A stretch of 41,820 nt of DNA from Streptomyces diastatochromogenes (GCF_002242805.1 NZ_MCGQ01000024.1:1-41820); one strand, 5' to 3'; shown: positions 23,890 through 31,693, counted from the stretch's first letter. Translations and numbers: made by a program. The notes: generated by a model not told the origin, from the letters alone.

Positions 23890-24354
23890 GTGGAGTCCAT
23901 CATCGCCAGCGCCATAGCCGTTCTTGGAACCCTGCTTGGATCGGGGATCACTTTGGCATTTCAGCAGCGCACCACCGACAGGAGCCATCAGTTCAACCGC
24001 CGCGAGAAGCTTCGGCAGGAGCGACTTGATGCCTATTCGGCCTATGCCGGCGCGTTGGTCAACTACCGCCGCTGCCTGGTCCACCTCTGGTTCTGTGAGC
24101 ACGAACAGCCGCCACCGGAGGATCCCGACACGGTGCGCATCCGCGCCTACGACTTGCGCTCCAACGCCCAGGAAGCCCTCTTCCGGGTGCAGATGCTGAC
24201 GGATGACGGGAGGCTGAGTCAGACCGCGGAAGACGTGCTTGCGGACATCACGAAACTGCCCAAGGCGGTCAGCAGGGCCGAGCTGGACGAGCTAAGGGTG
24301 CGGACCCGTGACAACATCAGCCGACTCGTCGGCTCGACCAAGCAACACCTATGA
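23890..24354 (+). CDS. membrane-anchored helical protein, unknown
   Basis: A GTG at 23890 gives 154 residues. The first ~24 residues form one hydrophobic segment (SIIASAIAVLGTLLGSGITLAF), directly followed by a charged helix (QQRTTDRSHQFNRREKLRQE) and a helical, mostly soluble domain that ends near QHL. This pattern, with one anchor and an Arg/Glu-rich bundle, recurs in Streptomyces accessory regions and also describes the broken gene at 21757-22207. There is no enzyme motif. The ribosome site is weak. Confidence 0.65.
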   Translation: MESIIASAIAVLGTLLGSGITLAFQQRTTDRSHQFNRREKLRQERLDAYSAYAGALVNYRRCLVHLWFCEHEQPPPEDPDTVRIRAYDLRSNAQEALFRVQMLTDDGRLSQTAEDVLADITKLPKAVSRAELDELRVRTRDNISRLVGSTKQHL

Positions 24355-24627
24355 AGCGCTCGGGCTGAAGCAGAACCCCGCCCCCGACCGCAACACACGG
24401 ACCGTCGGGCTGACATCACCAGCTGACATCAACGGCGGTAAACGATGCCGCACCGCTGCAACCAGGGCGATGCTCACGCATGAGCGCCCTCCCGGGCCGT
24501 CTTCGGGTCGTGGAAGGGCGCTCAATGGCGATCAATGTCGACAGCTGCCGACAGCTCAGCAGCAGGTCAGAGGGTTGATCGGTTAGGCGGCCGCAGGTCC
24601 CGGCCGCCGGTGATCAGTTGTGGCTGA
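24355..24627. other. intergenic region with two hairpins and a repeat core
   Basis: No gene is seen. A perfect 10-bp inverted repeat (24481-24490 against 24515-24524) follows the plus-strand gene and includes an exact copy of the island repeat (24486-24501). A second stem, GGCGGCC (24586-24592) with GGCCGCC (24602-24608), lies just past the stop of the minus-strand gene at 24628. Both are terminator candidates without clear T-tracts. Confidence 0.45.
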
Positions 24628-25065
24628 TCAGACGGGAATCCAGTCAGGCCACTGTGGCGGAACGTTGCTCACGGGGCAGAGGCCGGAGTCGCCTGGATAG
24701 CCGTCGAGTGTTCCTCGGGTCGCGAAGAGCCACCATGCCAGCCACACCGTCCCAACAATCACCAGCAGCGTCGGCAGTGTCACGCGGACCGCCGTTGGCG
24801 CGCGAAGCACCAGGCGTCGGCCGATGGCGCGCGCCCCAAGCCCAACCAGCGCTTCGGCTCCCGCGACCAGAGGGAGCAAGAAGTTGAGTTCGAGGCGTCC
24901 GCCTGCGTCGTAACCCGCGTCGCAGTACGCGCGCGCCCAGACGGTCAGCGACCAGGCGACGCCGCCCACAGCAGCTCCGAACAACGCGGAGCCCGCCCAG
25001 GGGAGACAGGAGTTGGATCTCGGCTTGGCTGTATCCACGACACGACACGACTCCGAAAACACCAT
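24628..25065 (-). CDS. polytopic membrane protein, unknown
   Basis: This 145-residue protein starts at ATG 25065, or at GTG 25038, 9 codons in. There are three hydrophobic segments, at residues ~24-45 (WAGSALFGAAVGGVAWSLTV), ~60-80 and ~94-113. A C-terminal extracytoplasmic tail follows, with GYPGDSGLCPVSNVPPQWPDW. Proteins with this Cys- and Trp-containing tail occur in many Streptomyces, but I know of no assigned function. It is transcribed toward the island and separated from moeZ by 190 nt. Confidence 0.65.
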   Translation of the reverse strand: MVFSESCRVVDTAKPRSNSCLPWAGSALFGAAVGGVAWSLTVWARAYCDAGYDAGGRLELNFLLPLVAGAEALVGLGARAIGRRLVLRAPTAVRVTLPTLLVIVGTVWLAWWLFATRGTLDGYPGDSGLCPVSNVPPQWPDWIPV

Positions 25066-25134
25066 TCGTGGTTCCGAAGTGAGCAGGTGAGTGCCTGGGG
25101 CAGCTCACGCTAGCCCAGGGACTGGACCGAACCC

Positions 25135-25164
25135 GGGCCGTCTCTGGGCCGTCCGACGTCAGCC
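25135..25164 (+). repeat. island repeat, 30-bp copy B
   Basis: This direct repeat matches 22304-22333 at 27 of 30 positions, with two GGGCCGTC cores. It lies just outside the moeZ terminator, at the right edge of the low-GC stretch. Confidence 0.6.
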
Positions 25165-25184
25165 GACGCCGACCGACAACGACA

Positions 25185-25224
25185 GAAGCCCACGGCGTCT
25201 GAACTGGTCAGAGCCGTGGGCTTC
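25185..25224 (-). terminator. moeZ terminator
   Basis: GAAGCCCACGGC (25185-25196) pairs perfectly with GCCGTGGGCTTC (25213-25224), followed on the minus strand by TGTCGTTG. It lies 31 nt past the moeZ stop. Confidence 0.85.
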
Positions 25225-25254
25225 GTCAGGCTCGCTGGTCAGCGAGACTGGTGA

Positions 25255-26433
25255 TCAGTAGACCGGCTTCTGCGGCTCGATCTGGTTGACCCAGCCGATC
25301 ACGCCGCCGCCGACGTGCACAGCGTCGGCGAAGCCCGCGGACTTCAGGACGGCGAGGACTTCCGCACTGCGGACACCCGTCTTGCAGTGCAGGACGATCT
25401 TCTTGTCCTGCGGGAGGCCCTCGAGGGCGGTGCCCAGGAGGAACTCGTTCTTCGGGATCAGCTTGGCGCCCGGGATGGAGACGATCTCGTACTCGTTCGG
25501 CTCGCGGACGTCGATGATCTCGATGTTCTCGCCGTCGTCGATCCACTCCTTGAGCTGCTTGGGAGTGATCGTCGAACCGGCGGCCGCCTGCTGGGCCTCC
25601 TCGGAGACGACGCCGCAGAAGGCCTCGTAGTCGATGAGCTCGGTGACGGTCGGGTTCTCGCCGCAGACCGCGCAGTCGGGGTCCTTGCGGACCTTGACCT
25701 GGCGGTACTGCATCTCCAGGGCGTCGTAGATCATCAGGCGGCCGACCAGCGGCTCACCGGTGCCGGTGAGGACCTTGATCGCCTCGGTGACCTGGATGGA
25801 GCCGATGGACGCGCACAGCACGCCCAGCACGCCGCCCTCGGCGCAGGAGGGGACCATGCCCGGCGGCGGGGGCTCCGGGTAGAGGCAGCGGTAGCAGGGG
25901 CCGTACTCGGACCAGAAGACCGAGGCCTGGCCGTCGAAGCGGTAGATCGAGCCCCACACGTACGGCTTGTTCAGCAGCACGCAGGCGTCGTTGACCAGGT
26001 AGCGGGTCGCGAAGTTGTCCGTGCCGTCGACGATCAGGTCGTACTGGCTGAAGATGTCCATCACGTTCTCGGCCTCGAGCCGCTCTTCGTGAAGGATCAC
26101 GTTCACGTACGGGTTGATGCCCTTGACGCTGTCCCGCGCGGACTCGGCCTTGGAGCGGCCGATGTCGGCCTGGCTGTGGATGATCTGGCGCTGCAGGTTC
26201 GACTCGTCGACCTCGTCGAACTCCACGATGCCGAGGGTGCCCACGCCGGCGGCGGCCAGGTACATCAGCGCCGGCGAGCCCAGGCCGCCGGCGCCCACAC
26301 AGAGCACCTTGGCGTTCTTCAGCCGCTTCTGCCCGTCCATCCCGACGTCGGGGATGATCAGGTGGCGGGAGTACCGGCGGACCTCGTCTACGGTGAGCTC
26401 AGCAGCTGGCTCGACCAGGGGTGGCAACGACAC
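25255..26433 (-). CDS. moeZ: MoeZ adenylyltransferase/sulfurtransferase
   Basis: MoeZ adenylates the C-terminal Gly of ubiquitin-like sulfur carrier proteins and transfers sulfur to form thiocarboxylates, for molybdopterin, cysteine and sulfur-containing natural products. The GTG at 26433 (GGAG 11 nt upstream) gives 392 residues. The N-terminal ThiF/E1-like domain has GAGGLGSP (nucleotide loop), the RQ pair in NLQRQ, the DGTDN motif, and zinc cysteines in CYRC and CAVC. The C-terminal rhodanese domain has the active-site loop CKTGVRS (Cys near residue 350). A SigR-type promoter lies 45-70 nt upstream and a terminator follows, so it is probably transcribed alone. Confidence 0.95.
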   Translation of the reverse strand: MSLPPLVEPAAELTVDEVRRYSRHLIIPDVGMDGQKRLKNAKVLCVGAGGLGSPALMYLAAAGVGTLGIVEFDEVDESNLQRQIIHSQADIGRSKAESARDSVKGINPYVNVILHEERLEAENVMDIFSQYDLIVDGTDNFATRYLVNDACVLLNKPYVWGSIYRFDGQASVFWSEYGPCYRCLYPEPPPPGMVPSCAEGGVLGVLCASIGSIQVTEAIKVLTGTGEPLVGRLMIYDALEMQYRQVKVRKDPDCAVCGENPTVTELIDYEAFCGVVSEEAQQAAAGSTITPKQLKEWIDDGENIEIIDVREPNEYEIVSIPGAKLIPKNEFLLGTALEGLPQDKKIVLHCKTGVRSAEVLAVLKSAGFADAVHVGGGVIGWVNQIEPQKPVY

Positions 26434-26477
26434 GGGGACTCCGTTGGTCGGTCAATCACTACGGTTGTTCTCCCCGT

Positions 26478-26503
26478 AACACTGCCACGGCCTTCTTCAT
26501 TCC
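26478..26503 (-). promoter_or_regulatory. SigR-type promoter of moeZ
   Basis: On the minus strand GGAAT (26499-26503) and GTT (26478-26480) are separated by exactly 18 nt, matching the SigR consensus. The -35 overlaps the last codons of the upstream spherulin-4 gene (stop at 26497). moeZ/moeB is among the SigR targets I recall from S. coelicolor. Confidence 0.8.
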
Positions 26504-27246
26504 GAGACACCCGTTCCGACCCGCGAGACGATTTCGTCCCAGTAGCCGGGCATGGCCTCCCACGGGTCGGTGCGGCCACCGCGGTCGGTGCGGTCCGTGA
26601 AGTAGATCGTCGCCGCGCCCTGCCACCGCGCGATGCGCAGCGCCTCCTCCAGATGTCCGAGGGGCACACCGTGCACGAAGTGGCAGAAGCGGTCGGGCGG
26701 GTAGTCGGCGGTCCACTCGGCGACCTGCGAGAAGCGGTAGTCGGACCAGGGGCCGGAGAAGGTCACCAGCTGGTCGGCGTTCTCCGCGTACCCCGGGTAC
26801 GGGTGGCTGCCGTGGCCGAGGACGATGTGGGCGGTGTCACTGATCGTCCGGAGCGTGGTGACCGCGCGGCGGACCTCGGGGAGCGCGGCGCGCTCCGTGG
26901 GACATCGGTCCAGCAGGAAGCCGTCGACGCGGTACCAGTCGAGGTGGCGGTGCGCGTCCGCGAGCAGGTCGGCGAGGGAGCGCGTGCCGTGGGTGAGGTC
27001 CAGGTGGCCGAGGACGCGGACGCCCGCGTTGCGCAGCCGCCCCGCCGCTTCCAGGCAGTGCGGGTCGGGGCGGGTGCCGGGACCCGCGGCGACGTTGAGC
27101 ACGACCCAGTCCAGGGGGGTGCCGGGGCGGGCGAGTTCGGTCCACTGGGCCGGGGCGACGAGCGGATGCGCGTAGCCGGGGATGCCGAGGGCGGTACGGA
27201 CGCCGGTGCTGGTGGTGCCTGCTGTGGTGCTGGTCAGATGCGGCAT
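26497..27246 (-). CDS. spherulin-4 family protein (putative glycoside hydrolase fold)
   Basis: This 249-residue protein starts at ATG 27246, 13 nt inside the end of the epimerase gene, so translation is coupled. It has the spherulin-4 barrel pattern: GIPGYAHPLVAP near residue 21, VVLNVAAGPG near 48, the GHLDLTHG strand near 80 and the YRVDGFLLDR strand near 105. The family includes the Sph3/GH135 enzymes that cut galactosaminogalactan. In those I recall an Asp-Glu pair at the end of the VDG strand; here it is Asp-Arg, so catalysis may differ or be lost. There is no signal peptide, so it should be cytosolic, which is odd for an exopolysaccharide hydrolase. Confidence 0.82.
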   Translation of the reverse strand: MPHLTSTTAGTTSTGVRTALGIPGYAHPLVAPAQWTELARPGTPLDWVVLNVAAGPGTRPDPHCLEAAGRLRNAGVRVLGHLDLTHGTRSLADLLADAHRHLDWYRVDGFLLDRCPTERAALPEVRRAVTTLRTISDTAHIVLGHGSHPYPGYAENADQLVTFSGPWSDYRFSQVAEWTADYPPDRFCHFVHGVPLGHLEEALRIARWQGAATIYFTDRTDRGGRTDPWEAMPGYWDEIVSRVGTGVSE

Positions 27247-28193
27247 GCCGCCTCCATCCAGATGTCGGCCAGGGATTCTTCGAGATTGATCCGGGGGCGC
27301 CAGCCGAGCCGGTCGCGGGCGGTGCGCACATCGGCCTGCTGCCAGCTGCCGCAGCCGTCCGGGTACGGGTATGCGACCGGGGACGCGTGGTCGGCGTCGG
27401 CGCGGGGGTGGCCGATGGCGCTGCGCAACGGCCCGGGAGGAGCGTCGAGTTCGTGCAGGGCACCGCCGTATCCGGCGACCCGGGCGAGGACGGCGGCGGC
27501 GTCGCGGAGCCGGACGGCGCGGCCGGAGCCGATGTTGATCACGCCCTGCGCGGCGGAGAGCGAGGCGGCGTGCACGGCGCGGGCGACGTCACGGACGTCG
27601 ACGAAGTCGCGCTGCACGCCCAGGCCGCCGAGTTTGAGTTCGCCGTCGCCGGACTGCATCGCGCGGCGCATGGCCTCGGCGAGCCGGCCGAGCGGGGAGC
27701 CGGCCGGGGTGCCGGGTCCGGCGGGTGAGAAGACGCGGAGGACGACGGCGTCGAGACCGGAGCCGAGGACCAGTTCGGTGGCGGCGAGCTTGCTCACGCC
27801 GTACGGGCCGCCGGGGCGGGGCACGGCGTCCTCGGCCGTGGAGGAGCCGGGCTGGCTGGGGCCGTACTCGGAGCCGCACCCGACCTGCACCAGTCGGGCG
27901 CCGCAGCCACTGCGGCGCAGGGCTTCGCAGACGGTGGCGACGGCGACGGTGTTGTGCCGGGTGAGTTCGCGGGCGCCGCCGCGGGTGGCGCCGGCGCAGT
28001 TGACGACGACTCCGGGGTGGACCGCGTCCAGGAAGCGGGTGAGCGCTCCGGGGCTGCCGGTGGCGAGGTCGAAGCGGACGTCGGCGTCGTCGCCGCGGCC
28101 GAGCGCGGTGAGCTGGACGGCGGGGTCGGCGAGCAGGCGGTCGGCGACGAAGCGGCCGATGTATCCGTTGGCTCCGATCAGCAGGACCCTCAT
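27234..28193 (-). CDS. NAD-dependent sugar-nucleotide epimerase/dehydratase
   Basis: This extended short-chain dehydrogenase has 319 residues from ATG 28193, with GGGAGG 8 nt upstream. The Rossmann loop GANGYIG is at residues 8-14, the catalytic Tyr-Lys pair is in PYGVSK near residue 140, and VGCGSEYG supplies the catalytic Ser region. The C-terminal substrate domain is complete. It probably interconverts UDP-sugars (a UDP-GlcNAc/GalNAc 4-epimerase would fit its neighbours), but specificity cannot be read. The start overlaps the stop of a small upstream frame (ATGA), and the stop overlaps the spherulin-4 gene. Confidence 0.85.
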   Translation of the reverse strand: MRVLLIGANGYIGRFVADRLLADPAVQLTALGRGDDADVRFDLATGSPGALTRFLDAVHPGVVVNCAGATRGGARELTRHNTVAVATVCEALRRSGCGARLVQVGCGSEYGPSQPGSSTAEDAVPRPGGPYGVSKLAATELVLGSGLDAVVLRVFSPAGPGTPAGSPLGRLAEAMRRAMQSGDGELKLGGLGVQRDFVDVRDVARAVHAASLSAAQGVINIGSGRAVRLRDAAAVLARVAGYGGALHELDAPPGPLRSAIGHPRADADHASPVAYPYPDGCGSWQQADVRTARDRLGWRPRINLEESLADIWMEAACRI

Positions 28194-28414
28194 CGCGCGC
28201 CTCCCGGGGTGTGCGCTCCGGCGGCTCCCAAGGCTCCGGACGCTCCGGGCGCTCCGTGTCGGGAGGTGGTCATCTGGTCTTCTCCTTCGAAGGGGTGGTG
28301 CGGTTGCCTCCGGCGGTGGGCCGGGCGCCCGCGGCCTCGACCGGGGCCAGGTGCTGCCACGCGCTCGGGGCGGGTGGCGGCGGGCTCGGTTCGGGCCGGT
28401 GGCGGAAGGTTCAC
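28190..28414 (-). CDS. possible small ORF linking membrane protein and epimerase genes
   Basis: A 74-codon frame starts with a GTG that overlaps the membrane-protein stop (GTGA, 28411-28414) and ends with a stop that overlaps the epimerase start (ATGA, 28190-28193). An internal ATG at 28273 has a strong GGAGAAG site 5 nt upstream and would give 27 residues rich in Gly, Ala and Ser. The product is low-complexity (Pro/Arg, then Gly/Ala) and I recognise no family. The double overlap is the only argument for it. It may be merely a ribosome-delivery spacer. Confidence 0.3.
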   Translation of the reverse strand: MNLPPPARTEPAATRPERVAAPGPGRGRGRPAHRRRQPHHPFEGEDQMTTSRHGAPGASGALGAAGAHTPGGAR

Positions 28415-29799
28415 TCGGGTGCTCCCGTGGGCGCGTGGGCCGAGGCCTGGGTGAGGGTGCGCAGGGCGTGGACCAGCAGGGTGAGGGCCGCGGTGCCGCA
28501 GGCGAGCGCCGGGACGGCGGCCGGGCCCCAGGCGTCCACCAGGTTCTGGACGGGCGTCGCCAGGAAGGCGCAGCCGGGCAGTCGGCCGGCCAGGAGCAGG
28601 GCGGGAGCCGCCGCCTCGACGGCCACCGCCGCACCCAGGGTCAGGGCGGGGGCGTGCCGGTGGTGGTGCACGGTGAGGAGGCGGGCGAGCAGGAGGAGGG
28701 CGCCCAGGGTGAGGGCCTGCGGGTAGGCCGCGCTTTCGTGCAGGACGGCTCCGCACAGCGCGAGCAGGGCGGTGAGAGCGCCCAGGAACAGGGCGAACGC
28801 GCCGAGCAGCAGGGGCCGGGCGGCGGCCGTGAAGTCCTCCAGGCCCCGGCTGCCGGCGAGCCTGCGGCGGGCACCGGCGGTGAGGAGGTGGGCGCACCAG
28901 GCGGCCGGGGCGGCGGCCAGGGTGAGCGCCAGGGCGGGGGCGGTGGCGACCGGCCAGGGGCCGTCCGCGGTACCGGTGGGCAGGGCGTCGGGGCCGCCTG
29001 CCACGACCGCTTGCAGGAGTCCGTCGCCGAGCAGGGCGTACCCGAGCAGCCAGAGGGTGCACGCGCGCGTGCCGGATGCCGTCCGCCACGGGGGTGCGCC
29101 GGGCTCGGCGGCGAGGGGGCCGCGGCGCAGGGCCGCGCGGACGGCGAGGCCGATGGCGAGCAGGCCGCCGAGGGCCACCAGCAGGCGGGGCCGACCCTCG
29201 GTGAGGCGCAGCCCGGTCACGACGGCCGCGCCGAGCGCTCCGGGCAGGAGGGTGAGCAGGACCCAGTCGGCACGAACCCGGGGTACGCACAGGGGCTCGG
29301 GCTGGGGGTGTGGTGTGCCGTCGCGGGGAACGCGCGCGTACAGCTCCTCGGCGAGCGAGAAGACGTCGCGGTGGCGGAAGCGGGCGGCGGTGCGGTCGGT
29401 GACCCCGTGCGCCTCCAGCCCGGCGGCGATCTCCAGTGGGTCCACGGCCCGCTCGCACAGCTCCCGGTGACGGTGCAGCAGGGCTTTGACGGGGTCGGCG
29501 GGACCGCGCCGGGCGGTGGGGCGCCGGCTCCTGTCGGGCGCGGGATCCGCTCCGGCCCGCGCCGAGGCCCAGGGCGCCGAGGTCATCGACGGGCGGCCCG
29601 CACCGGGCGAGGTCTCCGCCGCCGAGGGCTTCGCCGGACGAGTGTCCCCGCCGTGCGTCCCCGTACCGGCCAGCCACTCCCCCGACCGCTCGTCCCAGGC
29701 ATCGGCGCTGCTCGGCGTCGCGGGACGGTCCTCGTGGCCCGTCCGGCGCAGGACGTCCCTGTCGTCCCAGGTGTCGTCCACCCCTCCGGAGCCGTTCAC
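28411..29799 (-). CDS. polytopic membrane protein of the PelF-like operon
   Basis: This 462-residue protein starts at GTG 29799, overlapping the glycosyltransferase stop by GTGA. Residues 1-100 are Ser/Pro/Arg/Asp-rich and probably disordered. A conserved-looking soluble helix pair (HRHRELCERAVDPLEIAAGLEAHG...) follows at ~105-165, and then about eight hydrophobic segments to the C-terminus. No catalytic motif is seen. By position it could be the export or assembly partner of the glycosyltransferase, as PelG is for PelF, but PelG has more helices and I see no specific PelG signature. Function is therefore inferred from context only. Confidence 0.8.
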   Translation of the reverse strand: MNGSGGVDDTWDDRDVLRRTGHEDRPATPSSADAWDERSGEWLAGTGTHGGDTRPAKPSAAETSPGAGRPSMTSAPWASARAGADPAPDRSRRPTARRGPADPVKALLHRHRELCERAVDPLEIAAGLEAHGVTDRTAARFRHRDVFSLAEELYARVPRDGTPHPQPEPLCVPRVRADWVLLTLLPGALGAAVVTGLRLTEGRPRLLVALGGLLAIGLAVRAALRRGPLAAEPGAPPWRTASGTRACTLWLLGYALLGDGLLQAVVAGGPDALPTGTADGPWPVATAPALALTLAAAPAAWCAHLLTAGARRRLAGSRGLEDFTAAARPLLLGAFALFLGALTALLALCGAVLHESAAYPQALTLGALLLLARLLTVHHHRHAPALTLGAAVAVEAAAPALLLAGRLPGCAFLATPVQNLVDAWGPAAVPALACGTAALTLLVHALRTLTQASAHAPTGAPE

Positions 29800-31499
29800 C
29801 GTGCCCCCTCCGGAGCCGCCAGCGGGGTCGCGCGGACCGGGCCGCCCTCCGCCCAGCCCGGAACACCCCGGGCCAGTACGCGGGCCGTGGGGCCGGTCCA
29901 GCGGACGGGGACGTGGGCCTCGGCCGGGGCGGCGAAGGGCAGGGGGGCGCCCGCCTCGTCGAGGACGACGCGGCGCACCGGGCAGCGCGAGACGATCTCC
30001 AGGTAGATGCCGTGAAATGCCGCGATGTTCTGCTCGACGGTGAACAGTTCGAGCGCGCGGGCGCGTGCGGCGGCGCCGAGTCGCTCACGGCGCTCGGGGT
30101 CGTGCAGCAGCGCCACGCACGCCTCGGCGAGCGCGCGCGGATTGCGCGGGGGCACGACGAGACCGGTTCCGCCGATGACCTCCACCACCGCGCCGACGTC
30201 GGTGGACACGGTGGCGCGTCCACAGAACATGGCCTCGGCCAGGGTGATCGGGAAGCCCTCGACGACGCTGGAGAGGACGACGACGGCGCCGGCGGCGTAC
30301 GCGTCGGGCAGCGTCGGGGCCTCGGGGCCGCCGATCTCCTCGAAGGAGACCGGGTTGTCGCCGACCGCGTGCACGCCCTCCGCCTCGTCCGGGAAGAGCT
30401 GCGCGGCGAGGGCCCGGCAGTGGCGCAGGTAGGTCGGGCCTTCGGGGCCTGTGGGAGCGCCGATGATCCGCAGGCGGGCCTTCGGTTCCTCCCTGCGGAC
30501 CTCGGCGAAGGCGTGCAGCAGGGAGACCAGGTCCTTGGCGGGTTCCACGCGCCCGACCCAGACGAGCGTGTCCGGGTCGGCGCGGTCGGGGGACTCGCCG
30601 ACCTCCGCGAAGTGGGAGGCCTCCATGCCCGGGTGGACGGTGCGGATCCTGGTGCGGTCGGCGCCGCACCGTTCCTGCCAGCGGCGGGCGTGCGCGTTGC
30701 CGGGTGTGAGGATGGCGGCCCGCCGGTAGACCTCGGTGGCCAGTCGGCCGTGGAAGGCGGCGAGCAGGGCGCGTACGGCGGGGGCGGCGGCGTCGGGGCC
30801 GAGGGCCAGGTAGTGCGAGCGCAGTTGCACGCCGTACTCGGTGACCAGCAGCGGTACGTCGGCGAAGTGCCGGGCGAGCAGTCCGGGCAGGGCGGCCGGG
30901 CCGCCGGCGGTGGCGTGGCAGAGGTCGGCCGCGCCGAGGCCGTCGTCGCCGTACCAGTCGAGGGAGAGCGGGCGCAGGGCGCGTTCGAGGTACGCGGTGA
31001 CGGTGAGCAGGTCGGGTACGCGCGCCTCGCGCGCGGTGCGCAGCGCGCCGGGGGCGCGGCAGGCGCGCTCCAGGGTGCGTACGGCGGTGTCGGAGCGGAG
31101 CGCGCCGACCAGTCCGCCCTCGTCGCGGGCGAGTTCGGCGAGGCCGTACAGCGCATTGCCGAAACGGTCCGCCAGATGAGCGGACGTATCACCGGAAGCG
31201 GTGTCGGATCCGGCGCACAACGCCCCGACCAGTTCCCCGTAGTACTCGGTGAAGCGCCGGCGTGCGCGCCGCCCGTAGGTGATCCCGTCGTCCTCGGCCG
31301 TCCACAGCGGGGCCGTACGCACCCGGCTGACCTGCTCGGGGAGCGGGACCCAGCCCGCGTCCTCCTGCTGTCGGCTGCGGCTGAGCGCGTAGAGGTCGAA
31401 CTCGTGCTGTGCGAGCCCGCGCACGAGCCGGTCGCACCAGAGCCCGGCGTCACCGCTCACATACGGATAGCCACCCTCCGTAAGCAGTCCGATGCGCAC
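29796..31499 (-). CDS. PelF-type GT4 glycosyltransferase
   Basis: This cytosolic retaining glycosyltransferase has 567 residues from GTG 31499, preceded by GGGGGTG. The N-terminus matches the DUF3492/PelF domain: RIGLLTEGGYPYVSGDAGLWC at residues 2-22, then SLDWYGDDG and the TEYGVQLR segment. The C-terminal GT-B domain has WVGRVEPAKD (nucleotide-sugar site start), GAPTGPEGPTYL, DAYAAGAVVVLSSVVEGFPI and the E-x7-E-like LAEAMFCGRATVSTDVG. PelF uses UDP-GlcNAc for the Pel polysaccharide, and a similar donor is likely. It is the first gene of a 4-5 gene overlapping operon. Confidence 0.9.
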   Translation of the reverse strand: MRIGLLTEGGYPYVSGDAGLWCDRLVRGLAQHEFDLYALSRSRQQEDAGWVPLPEQVSRVRTAPLWTAEDDGITYGRRARRRFTEYYGELVGALCAGSDTASGDTSAHLADRFGNALYGLAELARDEGGLVGALRSDTAVRTLERACRAPGALRTAREARVPDLLTVTAYLERALRPLSLDWYGDDGLGAADLCHATAGGPAALPGLLARHFADVPLLVTEYGVQLRSHYLALGPDAAAPAVRALLAAFHGRLATEVYRRAAILTPGNAHARRWQERCGADRTRIRTVHPGMEASHFAEVGESPDRADPDTLVWVGRVEPAKDLVSLLHAFAEVRREEPKARLRIIGAPTGPEGPTYLRHCRALAAQLFPDEAEGVHAVGDNPVSFEEIGGPEAPTLPDAYAAGAVVVLSSVVEGFPITLAEAMFCGRATVSTDVGAVVEVIGGTGLVVPPRNPRALAEACVALLHDPERRERLGAAARARALELFTVEQNIAAFHGIYLEIVSRCPVRRVVLDEAGAPLPFAAPAEAHVPVRWTGPTARVLARGVPGWAEGGPVRATPLAAPEGAR

Positions 31500-31580
31500 G
31501 TGTGCACCCCCGATCTCCCGTGAGTGGGAGCCGCCTTGGTCCTGGCGGCTCGCAGCGGGACGAACGTATGCGGACATGAC

Positions 31581-31614
31581 GGTGGCGCGACGGACGGTTG
31601 TCCATCGCGCCACC
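31581..31614 (-). promoter_or_regulatory. 10-bp inverted repeat upstream of the PelF-like operon
   Basis: GGTGGCGCGA (31581-31590) and its exact complement (31605-31614) flank 14 nt, about 80-115 nt upstream of the glycosyltransferase start. No T-tract follows in either direction, so a terminator is unlikely. It could be an operator or a leader hairpin. Confidence 0.4.
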
Positions 31615-31674
31615 AAAAGGGGTGAACGGTCGTAACTTTCGCGTGCGGGTCGCGTTCCGCCGCGCTAAGAGATC

Positions 31675-31693
31675 AGACGGTGATCACTCGTCT
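31675..31693. promoter_or_regulatory. 19-bp near-palindrome between transporter and glycosyltransferase operons
   Basis: AGACGGTGATCACTCGTCT is symmetric around TGATCA with one mismatched pair. It lies 9 nt past the stop of the ABC ATPase gene and ~180 nt before the glycosyltransferase gene. It is a possible protein-binding site. Confidence 0.3.

Noticed and set aside
21587..25254. CRISPR array, integrase or transposase in the accessory island
   Set aside because: No regularly spaced repeats, no tyrosine or serine recombinase motifs and no transposase motifs (DDE) were seen in any frame.
25315..30006. Plus-strand open frame of ~1560 codons opposite moeZ and the polysaccharide operon
   Set aside because: It runs across five convincing minus-strand genes and has no recognisable domain. 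It is a GC-bias shadow.
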